From Anaerolineaceae bacterium (GTDB lineage: Bacteria; Chloroflexota; Anaerolineae; Aggregatilineales; Phototrophicaceae), in contig WGMX01000016.1 in NCBI GenBank assembly GCA_016124855.1, positions 1-64,000 of the forward strand: a DNA stretch of 64,000 nt, in the 5' to 3' direction. A model generated the notes under the pieces. The model saw only the letters and a list, made by a program, of their open reading frames with translations. It did no database searches and was not told where the DNA came from. Below, one piece after another: positions 24,674-32,701 of the stretch (positions are counted from its first letter, which is position 1; every line of letters starts with the position of its first letter). A program made the position numbers and the translations under genes.

Positions 24674-26362
24674 ATGCTTACGATCTCTCATATCTCTAAA
24701 AGTTTCGGACTGAATTCAGTCCTTAAAGACGTGTCTTTTACATTGAACGCGGGCGAACGCATTGGTCTTGTCGGCGCGAATGGGGTGGGCAAATCAACGC
24801 TCATCAAAATTATCGCCAGCGTGATTCCGGCTGACGGTGGCACGATTACCTTGCCGCCCGGAACCGAACTCGGCTATCTGGCGCAGGTGATCACCGGCTA
24901 TGACGATCAAACGCTCGGTGATTTGATCGCGCAAGCCAGTAAACGTTTGGTCACGCTTGAAGCCCAAATGCGCCAGCTTGAAGACGACATGACGCGGTTG
25001 ACCGGTGATGCGCTGGATAAAGCGATGACCGACTATGGCAATGTGACCGAACACTTCGAGCGTTTGGGCGGCTATGAAGGCGACCACCGTGTCGAGAGTG
25101 TGCTGGCAGGTCTACAGATTGACCATCTGCCGCGTGAACGGCAGTTCAGCACCTTTTCGGGCGGCGAGAAGGCGCGGGCAGGTCTAGCGCTGTTATTGCT
25201 GGGTGCGCCGGATGTGCTGCTGCTGGACGAGCCGACCAACCACATCGACATGACCGCCTTGAATTGGTTGGAGTCCTATCTCGCGGCCTACAGTGGTGCG
25301 GTGCTGGTGGTTTCGCATGATCGTCAGTTCCTCAATCGGGTGGTGAACGCTATCGTCGAGATTGACGAACATACGCAGCAGGCCAAGCGTTACAGCGGTG
25401 ACTATGACACCTATCATCAGGCGAAGATCGGCGAACGCCAGAAGTGGGAAGCTGATTACGCCCGTCAACAGGAGGAAATCGCGGTGCTGACCCTTGAAGC
25501 GAAGGAGACATCGCGCAATAACAATAACTATCGGGCACATACGGATCAAGATAAGTTCATTCGCAATGCCAAGAAAGCACAGCACGACCACACCGTGTCC
25601 AAGCGGATTCATCTGGCGGAGGAAAGGCTCAAGCGAGTACTAGCTGAGGAAATTCCCCAACCGCCCGCGCCGCTTAAGTTTGATCCACGCTTTGATCCCG
25701 AAGCGCTTAAAGGCCGACTGCCGATGGTCGTCTCGCGTTTGAGTCAGCGTTACGGTGAGCGGCAGGTGTTGGATGACGTCTCGTTCACGGTCGGCTTGAA
25801 CACACGCATGGTGTTGGTCGGGCCGAACGGTGCGGGCAAATCGACCCTCATCAAAATGCTGGCGGGGCAAACCAAACCTGACAGCGGTGAAGTGATGGTC
25901 AACCCTGCTGTGAAAATCGGCTATCTGGATCAGGAAGGCGGAGCGATGGCAGATGAGCATAGCCTGTATGAAGCTTTCCGTGTGGGTATGGAGTACCCTG
26001 ATCAAGTGTTGAAAACCGTGCTGATCCGGTCAGGTTTGTTCCGTTACACCGATTTCGAAAAACCGGTAAGCGGCTTGAGCAGTGGTCAGCGGCGGAAGCT
26101 GCAAATCGCGCGGTTGATCTTCGGACGGGCAAATTTCCTGCTGCTAGACGAACCAACCAACGACTTAAGCTTTGACGTGCTGGAAGCGCTCGAAACCGCG
26201 CTGCACGAGTTCCCCGGCCCGGTGATCGCGGCTTCACATGACCGACGTTTCATCCAGCAATTTGGCGGTGATGTGTTTGCGGTGCGCGATGGTCGGTTGG
26301 TTCAGCTTCTCGGTGGGTACGAGGAGTATATTCAAAGTGCTGATCTGCGAGTACCAAGTTAG
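24674..26362 (+). CDS. ABC-F family ATPase (ribosome-associated, possible antibiotic resistance type)
   Basis: 562 residues, two ABC domains and no membrane helices. Domain 1: Walker A GLVGANGVGKSTLI, signature FSGGEKARAGLA, Walker B VLLLDEPTNHIDM. Domain 2: LVGPNGAGKSTLI, signature LSSGQRRKLQIA, FLLLDEPTNDLSF. Between them lies a long charged linker (residues about 245-330, KWEADYARQQEEIAVLTLEA), the P-site tRNA interaction motif of ABC-F proteins. Members free stalled ribosomes or displace antibiotics. GAGGAGG precedes the ATG. The second signature (LSSGQ) and second Walker B loop (NDLS) depart from the usual SGG and NHLD. The attenuator-like leader favours an inducible, drug-responsive role, but the substrate class cannot be told. 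Confidence 0.9.
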   Translation: MLTISHISKSFGLNSVLKDVSFTLNAGERIGLVGANGVGKSTLIKIIASVIPADGGTITLPPGTELGYLAQVITGYDDQTLGDLIAQASKRLVTLEAQMRQLEDDMTRLTGDALDKAMTDYGNVTEHFERLGGYEGDHRVESVLAGLQIDHLPRERQFSTFSGGEKARAGLALLLLGAPDVLLLDEPTNHIDMTALNWLESYLAAYSGAVLVVSHDRQFLNRVVNAIVEIDEHTQQAKRYSGDYDTYHQAKIGERQKWEADYARQQEEIAVLTLEAKETSRNNNNYRAHTDQDKFIRNAKKAQHDHTVSKRIHLAEERLKRVLAEEIPQPPAPLKFDPRFDPEALKGRLPMVVSRLSQRYGERQVLDDVSFTVGLNTRMVLVGPNGAGKSTLIKMLAGQTKPDSGEVMVNPAVKIGYLDQEGGAMADEHSLYEAFRVGMEYPDQVLKTVLIRSGLFRYTDFEKPVSGLSSGQRRKLQIARLIFGRANFLLLDEPTNDLSFDVLEALETALHEFPGPVIAASHDRRFIQQFGGDVFAVRDGRLVQLLGGYEEYIQSADLRVPS

Positions 26363-26377
26363 TCAATGGTCGGTCGT

Positions 26378-26820
26378 CCTTAGTCTCTAGAAAGAAGCGG
26401 TGGGCAATTGTTCGCCGCTTTTGCTTCGGAAAGTTCAAAATATTGCAGTTGATGCTGTTGTTACAACGACTTTTGACGGCGGGTTTGAGGGAGCGGTGTG
26501 CCGAAAATTCGCAATTTTCTTCATATTCTTCAATTTCACTGTGAAGTTTTATGTTCGAATGTCGTCGTCGGCATTGGCATCAAGTGAAATGATGCTGTTG
26601 ATGTTGTTGTTGCAGTTGAGAATCGACCGATTTTGTCACATTTGCAATGATTGGTGGTTGTTAAGCTGCCGGAATGGATGTGTCCCGTCTCTACGAAGAT
26701 CATACAACAGGTGAGGGACAAATGGGTTACCTTTTGGAAGAACATTTTGTAACTGTTTTCGAAGGTTGGCGCTAACCATTTTGAGGGAGCAGGGGTGTTA
26801 AGCGGGTTGATAGATGGTTA
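26378..26820. repeat. Long interspersed non-coding repeat, copy B (inverted relative to copy A)
   Basis: The reverse complement aligns with 15757-16375 over two arms. It begins 16 bases after the ABC-F stop with TTAGTCTCTAGAAAGAAGCG and ends with GGTTGGCGCTAACCATTTTG and GAGGGAGCAGG. Its middle part has a second copy of the module AACAACAACATCAACAGCAT (minus strand), found once in copy A. No open frame shows codon conservation between the copies. Confidence 0.8.
26391..26422 (+). terminator. Terminator-like hairpin at the start of repeat copy B, after the ABC-F gene
   Basis: AAGCGGTGGGC (26395-26405), loop AATT, GTTCGCCGCTT (26410-26420), then TT. The 11 bp stem includes wobble pairs. It lies about 30 bases after the ABC-F stop codon and matches the hairpin of copy A. 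Confidence 0.65.
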
Positions 26821-27147
26821 GAGATCAGTTTGTCGGGTTAACCGAAAGTAAACTTGTTATATAACAGTACATGCTTTAGAGATAAATTGAGGGCTAAATT
26901 TCAATCCCTTATTTTCGAAGAAATTCTATTTTTAGGTAATTTTGTTAGGTGTTTGTAAAGCCTTGTCAGCGCATAATTACACATTGTTTTGACTCGGAAG
27001 TGTTCTAAATGGAGTGAATTGTGAATTGACGTTTTAAAGAACAGTTCTAAAGCTCATAACAAAGCGGAGAGCCTTTGAGAAAATAAAATTTCAGACCACG
27101 ATACATGTTCAAGTTTTCTAAACCTTTATTTGGGGGGATAAGGTGCT
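26821..27147. other. AT-rich intergenic region before the large secreted protein
   Basis: No gene and no repeat seen. It must hold the promoter of the gene at 27148, but no box pair is convincing. TTTGGGGGGATAAGGTGCT just before the ATG supplies the ribosome-binding site. Confidence 0.4.
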
Positions 27148-28632
27148 ATGAAGAAGAAAACCATTACTATATTTGTTAGTTTGTTATTGTTATTTATGTT
27201 GAGCAATGGGAATAATTCTGTGTTGTTAAAGGCGCAGAGTTCAGAACATGAACAGTTAGTATCCCCTATAAATCAGGGGACTAGCTTATGGTCGAATGTA
27301 AAGAGTGTAGAATTTTTTCAATCACCATGTCCAAAATGTGAGCAGAAGCGGCTTAATCTAGAGGCCGCACAAAAGGAAGAAACCGAACTTGGCGACCAAA
27401 TTTATTACGCGCAAATCGAAATTGACCAAGCTGAAAGTACTTTGGACATTGCCAAAGATAGGCTTGGTAAACAAATAAATATATGCTTCGACACAGTGAA
27501 AGATGATGTTGAACAAGAAATTGGTGTACGGACAATAAGGCAAATTTTGAAAAGATTAGGTGAAGAAGCATGGGGAGCTCTTGTACATATTGTTAGCAAA
27601 TATTCAATCTTTTATGATGGCACAATCCTTGATTGTGGCTATATTTTGGGGATGGCGACCGCTGTAGAAACTCTTCAAATTCAGTACAATGGTCTAGTAG
27701 ATGCCCAACAAAAAAGAAAGAACGAATATAAGAAGCTGTTAAACAAGGTTGCGAAAGCGGAAGCGGCGTATAACACATGTTTAACCAATAATCGTTGTCT
27801 ACAGTCAACTAACATAGCCCCAATAGCTATGGCATGTTGCTCAAAGACTGTAGTCGATACAGATAAGAATGGTTCAGAGTCGGTAACGCTAGATGGGAGC
27901 AAAAGTTCTGATTCTGATGGAATTATTGTTAGCTATTTGTGGTATGAGGGAAATACACTGTTATCGCAAAGTAGTGGGGATAATCCATCGGCAACGGTTA
28001 CCCTGACGCTTAATGTAGGATTGCATACCATTTCATTAATTGTTGTCGATAATTGGCAGGCATCGAGTCTTGGTAGTATTGTCGGAATTAATGTCATAGA
28101 GCCACCTGACCCACCGCCACCAGCAGATACCAATACACCTACGCCTAGTCCTACAGCTACTGAAACGCCGACTCCCACCCCCACATTAACAAGTACTCCA
28201 ACCAGTACGCCAACACTGACCCCAACACCAGAAGTTCTAAGTTTTACTAATCAACTTATATTTACTCCATGTAAGTATGTTTACGAAGAGCAATGGGAAA
28301 CGACTTATATTGGAGGAGTGGCGGTACAAACCAATTATCATCTGCTCTGGATTCAGGAGACGCAAATAAATCTCGTTTATAACGAACAAACCAATGGTGA
28401 ACGTCCTATTCGTCGCCCCATAGATTCAACCTGTACTCAACGTAGGGATCTTGGACCTAGCCCAAGTAACCCTGCCCTGAATTATGGAGAGGTTTGGACT
28501 ACATCATACCTTGATGATACTCCCATCCATACGTGGTATCGAATCACTGGATGTACCACCACTTCTGGTTGTTTCGTACTTGTTGAGGCAGAGACCGATG
28601 GAGATGTTCCGCCTCCACCCGAACTGCCTTAA
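27148..28632 (+). CDS. Large secreted protein with coiled coil, PKD-like domain and Thr/Pro linker
   Basis: 494 residues. A signal peptide (MKKKTITIFVSLLLLFMLSN) is followed by a helical, charged region with coiled-coil character (about 65-220) opened by a CPKCEQK motif; then a PKD/Ig-like domain (VTLDGSKSSDSDGIIVSYLW); a Pro/Thr/Ser linker of TPTPT repeats (about 325-365) typical of exported Chloroflexota proteins; and a C-terminal Cys-containing beta-rich domain (CKYVYEEQWETTYIGGVAV, IDSTCTQRRDLG). Probably on the cell surface. Its lower GC content and lack of synteny partners suggest acquired DNA. Overall family not recognised. Confidence 0.82.
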   Translation: MKKKTITIFVSLLLLFMLSNGNNSVLLKAQSSEHEQLVSPINQGTSLWSNVKSVEFFQSPCPKCEQKRLNLEAAQKEETELGDQIYYAQIEIDQAESTLDIAKDRLGKQINICFDTVKDDVEQEIGVRTIRQILKRLGEEAWGALVHIVSKYSIFYDGTILDCGYILGMATAVETLQIQYNGLVDAQQKRKNEYKKLLNKVAKAEAAYNTCLTNNRCLQSTNIAPIAMACCSKTVVDTDKNGSESVTLDGSKSSDSDGIIVSYLWYEGNTLLSQSSGDNPSATVTLTLNVGLHTISLIVVDNWQASSLGSIVGINVIEPPDPPPPADTNTPTPSPTATETPTPTPTLTSTPTSTPTLTPTPEVLSFTNQLIFTPCKYVYEEQWETTYIGGVAVQTNYHLLWIQETQINLVYNEQTNGERPIRRPIDSTCTQRRDLGPSPSNPALNYGEVWTTSYLDDTPIHTWYRITGCTTTSGCFVLVEAETDGDVPPPPELP

Positions 28633-28698
28633 TGGGTTTTGATGATGACCATCTACGTTTCGTGATATAGTAGGATTTGAGAATAAAGAGATCGAATT

Positions 28699-28723
28699 AA
28701 GCGCGTATTCCTACGCGCTTTTT
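28699..28723. terminator. Bidirectional intrinsic terminator between convergent genes
   Basis: AAGCGCGTA, loop TTCC, TACGCGCTT form a perfect 9 bp stem (28699-28720) running into TTTTT on the plus strand; the minus-strand copy is preceded by A and followed by TTAATT. It serves the secreted protein gene and the amidohydrolase gene. Confidence 0.85.
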
Positions 28724-28724
28724 G

Positions 28725-30062
28725 CTATGTCTTGGCTGAATGGCTGAGGGTCAGCAAGCGATGGGCGTTACCGTTGAGTTGGTAGGCGGCAGCGGGATAG
28801 TCGAGAGTTGTCCACTGTTGGTTACGGAGAAGCCAATGTCCGGCGACCATTGTATCGGTGACTTGCAGGCCGTGAATGCTGTAGACGAGGGCGGTAAAGG
28901 GATCATTGGCGCTGTAGGGCTGCCAGCCGATGCCGGTGTGGTCGAGTAGTATCAGGTCAGCTTGTTTGCCGGGAGTCAGATCACCAATTTGGTCAGCGAG
29001 GCCAAGGGCTTTGGCTCCACCAGCGGTAGCAATTGCCAAAACATCGCGGGCAGGCAGCGCACCGGGACGTTTCTCGCGGAAACTGGCGAGTTTGGCAAGT
29101 GTCCGCATCTCGGTAAACAGATCGTAATCGTTGCTGTTGCAGACGTTATCGGTACCGAGAGCGATGTTAACCCCTGCGCCACGCATCCCAACGATGGGCG
29201 CAGCATCCGCTCCGGCACGCATCGAGGCGCTGGGGCAGGTCACGGCGGTGAAGGGATAACGGGCGAGGGTTGACCAATCGGCTTCAGGAATGGTGACAGA
29301 ATGAGCGGCAATGATGGGATGATCCAACATGCCAAGTGCTGCCATTTTCTGAACCGCACTCATGCCAAAGTGTTCGTTAGAGAACAGGTCTTCTTCACCT
29401 GTTGTGGAGAGATGAATGTGGAAACCTGCGCCATATTTGTCGGCAAGGATGCGTTCACGCTCCATCAGTTCGAGTGAGTTATCGACAAAGAAAGCGTGCG
29501 GACCAATCCATGCCTGCAAACGGCCTTCGCCTTTGCCGCCCATTTCCTCCAAGAAGCCTTCGAGTTGGGTCAATTCACGTTCACGTGCAGCTGGATCACC
29601 CAATTCAACCACACCGTAACCGAGGGCAGCCCGTAGTCCACTTTGAGCGACGGTCGGAATGACCTGATCCATAAAAAAATATTGGTCGGCAAAGGTGGTC
29701 GTTCCAGTGCGGATCATCTCGGCACAGGCCACCGCCACAGCCGCCGGAACCATATCCGGTGTCATGACGAGTTCGAGTGTGCGGATGGTGTTGTACCAAC
29801 CGTCGAGCGTAAACAGCGATACACCTTCAGCGAGGCCGCGAAAAAGCGTCATGGGTGTATGGGTATGGGCGTTGACGAGTCCGGGCATGATGAGCTTGCC
29901 GGTTGTGTCAATGCGGTGGTCAAAAGTGTGGTTGGGAACGGCATTCATATCCCCGACATCGGTGATACGGTCGTCCTCGATGACCAGATAACCCTGTTGA
30001 AAAATTCGATCTGAGTCCCCTAAGCAGAGGATATAAGCATCATGGAGCAGTGTTGTGGTCAA
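28725..30062 (-). CDS. Amidohydrolase, MtaD/SAH-deaminase-like (TRZ/ATZ family)
   Basis: 445 residues. The metal-dependent amidohydrolase motifs are intact: PGLVNAHTHTPMTLFRG (HxH), GAGFHIHLSTTGEE, IIAAHSVTIPE and a late NIALGTDNVCNSND with the catalytic Asp; VAAGHWLLRNQQW-type C terminus follows. This subgroup deaminates 5'-methylthioadenosine, S-adenosylhomocysteine or related adenine nucleosides. Its place next to a nucleoside hydrolase and a BMP-type nucleoside importer supports a purine salvage role. Guanine or cytosine deaminase activity cannot be excluded. Confidence 0.88.
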   Translation of the reverse strand: MTTTLLHDAYILCLGDSDRIFQQGYLVIEDDRITDVGDMNAVPNHTFDHRIDTTGKLIMPGLVNAHTHTPMTLFRGLAEGVSLFTLDGWYNTIRTLELVMTPDMVPAAVAVACAEMIRTGTTTFADQYFFMDQVIPTVAQSGLRAALGYGVVELGDPAARERELTQLEGFLEEMGGKGEGRLQAWIGPHAFFVDNSLELMERERILADKYGAGFHIHLSTTGEEDLFSNEHFGMSAVQKMAALGMLDHPIIAAHSVTIPEADWSTLARYPFTAVTCPSASMRAGADAAPIVGMRGAGVNIALGTDNVCNSNDYDLFTEMRTLAKLASFREKRPGALPARDVLAIATAGGAKALGLADQIGDLTPGKQADLILLDHTGIGWQPYSANDPFTALVYSIHGLQVTDTMVAGHWLLRNQQWTTLDYPAAAYQLNGNAHRLLTLSHSAKT

Positions 30063-30065
30063 TTT

Positions 30066-30110
30066 TTACCCCCACCCTAGCCCTCCCCCGCAAGCGAGGG
30101 AGGGAATAAA
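30066..30110. repeat. GC-rich palindromic repeat between the amidohydrolase and nucleoside hydrolase genes
   Basis: CCCTCCC (30080-30087 region) pairs with GGGAGGG (30098-30104 region) around CCGCAAGCG, with the tail ACCCCCACCCTAG on the left, the reverse orientation of the 8166 copy. It fills the 55 bp gap between two co-directional genes and may affect read-through. Confidence 0.7.
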
Positions 30111-30117
30111 TCCCAAA

Positions 30118-31029
30118 TTAGCTGGCTACCCGTTCGACGAAGAAGCGTTCGAAACGGTCGATTTGGACGGTGGTGGCGAGATTGATGGTCGCAACTTCGT
30201 TATCTTTGGGTGGGCGCATTAGGGTTTGCGCAGGCACAGGATCGGCGCTGGTGGCGACCTGAACGATGACGGTTTGGAGAGTGACGAGTGATGGGTCGAT
30301 GATGACACCGACAGCCAGCGGGTCGTGAAGGTTGGTGCGTCCGTAACGTTGGAAGCGTGGATAACGTGCCAATTGATCGGCAACCGCAAGTTGGAAAGGC
30401 GAACCGGCCTTTTGAATTTGCTTCAGTCCATCTTCGTTGACATGGACTTGGGTGGTGATATCCAGCGGAACGAGGGTGATGGGTGCGCCGGACTCCATGA
30501 CAATTTTAGCGGCTTCGGGGTCGCAGACGATGTTATGTTCGGCGAGTGGAAGATCAAGCCGGTCGATGCTGCGGACGACTCCACCCATGATGGTCAAGTG
30601 GGCAAGGTTGGCGGCAAAGCGCGGCTCTTTTTGTATCGCCAGCGCAATGTTGGTTAGGGGGCCAATGGCAATCAGATGAATTTTGCCGGGACTACCCATC
30701 ACCCGTTCGACTAGCATATCCGGCGCGAAGCCTGTGTCCGGTTCGAGTGAGGCATCGTTAGGATCAGCCAAGCCCTGACCTTCGTGGCCTTCCCAATAGA
30801 TGGGGCGCTGCGAGGTGAGGGGTTTTTGTGCGCCAGCATAAACTGAAATATTGGCTAATCCATGTAGCTGTAAGAGCTTTTTCACCATGCGGCTGCGGAG
30901 GGCAGTATCGCCATAAACACAGGTGACGGTTTGCAGTTCCAGTTCGGGTGAGCTGAGCAGCAAAGCCAGTGCCAGACAATCGTCTACGTCCGTTCCAATG
31001 TCAGTATCAAGGATGACAGGTATAGGCAT
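30118..31029 (-). CDS. Nucleoside hydrolase (IunH-type)
   Basis: 303 residues. The N-terminal calcium-binding signature is VILDTDIGTDVDDCLAL, followed by the MGGVV loop, the AEHNIVCDPEAAKIV block and a late Asp in NLHDPLAVGV, giving a complete Ca site. These enzymes cleave the N-glycosidic bond of ribonucleosides to base and ribose. With the neighbouring deaminase and importer it forms a nucleoside salvage locus. The start ATG lies 152 bp from the divergent binding-protein gene, and the intervening DNA carries inverted operator-like sequences. Confidence 0.92.
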   Translation of the reverse strand: MPIPVILDTDIGTDVDDCLALALLLSSPELELQTVTCVYGDTALRSRMVKKLLQLHGLANISVYAGAQKPLTSQRPIYWEGHEGQGLADPNDASLEPDTGFAPDMLVERVMGSPGKIHLIAIGPLTNIALAIQKEPRFAANLAHLTIMGGVVRSIDRLDLPLAEHNIVCDPEAAKIVMESGAPITLVPLDITTQVHVNEDGLKQIQKAGSPFQLAVADQLARYPRFQRYGRTNLHDPLAVGVIIDPSLVTLQTVIVQVATSADPVPAQTLMRPPKDNEVATINLATTVQIDRFERFFVERVAS

Positions 31030-31037
31030 AATAGTCG

Positions 31038-31154
31038 CATTCTATTGGACATATAGCAGTTGAGCAACATTAGCAAGAAACGTTGAAAAATGTTAATCTT
31101 TTTTCATGCGTTTTGCCACAAACACAAACCTGTTGGAAATGTTCCAATAGAATG
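31038..31154. promoter_or_regulatory. Inverted operator-like sequences in the divergent nucleoside-locus promoter region
   Basis: CATTCTATTGGACAT (31038-31052) recurs inverted as ATGTTCCAATAGAATG (31139-31154), differing by one base. The second copy also forms the palindrome TTGGAA-ATG-TTCCAA (31134-31148). The two sites flank both divergent promoters, as expected for one regulator controlling both transcripts. The regulator is not encoded in the immediate neighbourhood. Confidence 0.6.
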
Positions 31155-31181
31155 AAGTTTTTGTTTAATAAGGAGTAGGCG

Positions 31182-32306
31182 ATGTTGAAACGAATTGGTG
31201 TTTTGTCGTTGTTGTCACTGATGTTAGTCGCTGTTTTAGCGGTGGGGGCAGTCCCGGCGCTGGCACAGGACACCAGCACCTACGTTGACCCCTGTATGAC
31301 GGATGCAGCGGCAATGGAAGCTACAGCGGAAATGACACCCGCGCCCGATAACAGCAAGATCAGCTTCGAAATCATTCTGCCAAACCCGCGCGGCGACCGT
31401 TCGTTCATTGACTCGGCGGCAGCCGGTGCGGAACGCGCGATTGCGGAACTCGGTGTGAGTGGCAAGATTATCGAGACGGCTGGTGAGCAGGAACATGATG
31501 CGGCTATCCGCCGCGCGGTTCAGGACAAGCCAAACCTGATTATCACCATCGCGGTTGGCTCGGACACGATTGACGAAATCGTGAGCGAATTCCCTGACCA
31601 GAAGTTCGGTGCGCAGGAAACATTCTTCCCTGAGACACCTGATTATCCGAACCTAGCGCTGTTCAACATTCTGACACATGAGAACAGCTACTTGGCGGGT
31701 ATCGCCGCCGGTATGCTGACCCGTACCAAGCACGTGGGTGCGGTCGGTGGTTTGGATACCCCCGGTATTAACCTGTTCATCGTGGGCTTCGAAGAAGGCG
31801 TGAAGTCGGTTTGCGCAGATTGCAAGCTTGACCGTGCTTATGTCGGCGGCTTCTCTGATCCGGTTAAAGCCAAGGAATTGGCTAACGGTTTGTACCAAGG
31901 TGGTGCGGATATTCTGTACCAAGTGGCAGGCCGCAGCGGTGAAGGTGTATTGGAGGCGGCAAAAGACACCGGAAACTTTGCGATAGGCGTTGATAGTAAT
32001 CAAGACGATTTGTATCCGGGAACGGTCATCCTCTCGGCGATGAAGCGTGTTGATAACGCGGTGTTCTCGTTCGTTAACAGTGTTGTGGATGGCACATATG
32101 CACCCGGTTTGACCACCGTCGGCCTGAAGGAAGGTTTCGCTGGTTTGAGCTGGGACGTAGGTGTTTGCTCCCGCACATTCGACAAGAGCGGCCCGGCTGA
32201 TATGGTTGAGAAGCTGCCAGCGGTTCGTGCAGCAATTGATGCCGCCCGCGAGAAGATTCTGAGCGGCGAAATCAAGGTGACGAATGCGCTTGAGGCCAGC
32301 AGCTAA
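31182..32306 (+). CDS. BMP-family (PnrA/Med-like) nucleoside-binding protein of an ABC importer
   Basis: 374 residues. A signal peptide ends at VPALA before QDTSTYVD; there is no lipobox Cys, so it is a soluble secreted or periplasmic-type binding protein instead of the lipoprotein common in this family. The BMP domain shows NPRGDRSFIDSAAAGAERAI, TIAVGSDTIDEIV, FNILTHENSYLAGIAAGML, VGAVGGLDTPGINLFIVGFE and IGVDSNQDDLYPG. BMP proteins bind purine nucleosides. GGAGTAGGC precedes the ATG. Transporter genes follow 395 bp downstream, after a terminator and repeats. Confidence 0.92.
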   Translation: MLKRIGVLSLLSLMLVAVLAVGAVPALAQDTSTYVDPCMTDAAAMEATAEMTPAPDNSKISFEIILPNPRGDRSFIDSAAAGAERAIAELGVSGKIIETAGEQEHDAAIRRAVQDKPNLIITIAVGSDTIDEIVSEFPDQKFGAQETFFPETPDYPNLALFNILTHENSYLAGIAAGMLTRTKHVGAVGGLDTPGINLFIVGFEEGVKSVCADCKLDRAYVGGFSDPVKAKELANGLYQGGADILYQVAGRSGEGVLEAAKDTGNFAIGVDSNQDDLYPGTVILSAMKRVDNAVFSFVNSVVDGTYAPGLTTVGLKEGFAGLSWDVGVCSRTFDKSGPADMVEKLPAVRAAIDAAREKILSGEIKVTNALEASS

Positions 32307-32343
32307 GTTTCACCGTCAGGTTTAGATAGTCCGAGCGTATTAC

Positions 32344-32372
32344 GGGGTGAACACTGTGTTGTTCGCCCCTTT
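32344..32372 (+). terminator. Terminator after the BMP-family binding protein gene
   Basis: GGGGTGAAC (32344-32352) pairs with GTTCGCCCC (32361-32369), one G-T wobble, followed by TTT. A binding-protein gene with a leaky terminator before its transporter genes is a common way to make excess binding protein. Confidence 0.65.
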
Positions 32373-32390
32373 CATTAGTCGGGGTAATTA

Positions 32391-32432
32391 AACCTCACCC
32401 CCAACCCCTCTCCGTTTACAGAGAGGGGAGTA
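32391..32432. repeat. GC-rich palindromic repeat after the BMP gene
   Basis: CCCCTCTC (32405-32412) pairs with GAGAGGGG (32421-32428); the tail AACCTCACCCCCAA on the left marks the reverse orientation of the same family as 8166 and 14317. Confidence 0.75.
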
Positions 32433-32439
32433 AAACATC

Positions 32440-32595
32440 GGACGGGATAATGACATTTAACAAATTAAGGCGGAGAAAGAACCCCCACCTTAATCCTCCC
32501 CCGTATACGAGGGAGGAAACCATACGGAAGGCTCTTAGAGCCTTCCCTACGAGGGCATAATCCGTATTAAATAGTTAAACATCATTATCCCGTCC
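32440..32595. repeat. MITE-like element with 22 bp terminal inverted repeats
   Basis: GGACGGGATAATGA (32440-32453) occurs inverted as TCATTATCCCGTCC (32582-32595); the match extends through TTTAAC to 22 bp with two mismatches. Inside are a GC-rich palindrome (32482-32518) and the perfect palindrome GGAAGGCTC-TTA-GAGCCTTCC (32526-32546). No open frame. The 156 bp size and ends fit a miniature inverted-repeat element, but no target duplication is evident. Confidence 0.6.
32482..32518. repeat. GC-rich palindromic repeat nested in the MITE-like element
   Basis: CCTCCC (32495-32500) pairs with GGGAGG (32511-32516) around a self-complementary CGTATACG centre; the left tail CCCCCACCTTAAT follows the family pattern. 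Confidence 0.65.
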
Positions 32596-32701
32596 CTACG
32601 AAAATTATTTAGTTTGATTGAGATGTTTGTTTATTGAATAATGCGTATATTTTTAGAAGCCAATTATTAGGGTCAGTCTGGTAGGAAGTACGGAGTCAGC
32701 G

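Noticed and set aside
26536..26745. Minus-strand open frame inside long repeat copy B (and similar frames in copy A)
   Set aside because: Although APSNPP and TTxSTA strings appear in both copies, the differences do not favour third codon positions, so protein coding is not supported.
28130..28240. Thr/Pro repeat DNA (CCnACn) that could be taken for a tandem repeat or CRISPR-like array
   Set aside because: It is the low-complexity TPTP linker of the secreted protein, in frame, with no regular spacer pattern.
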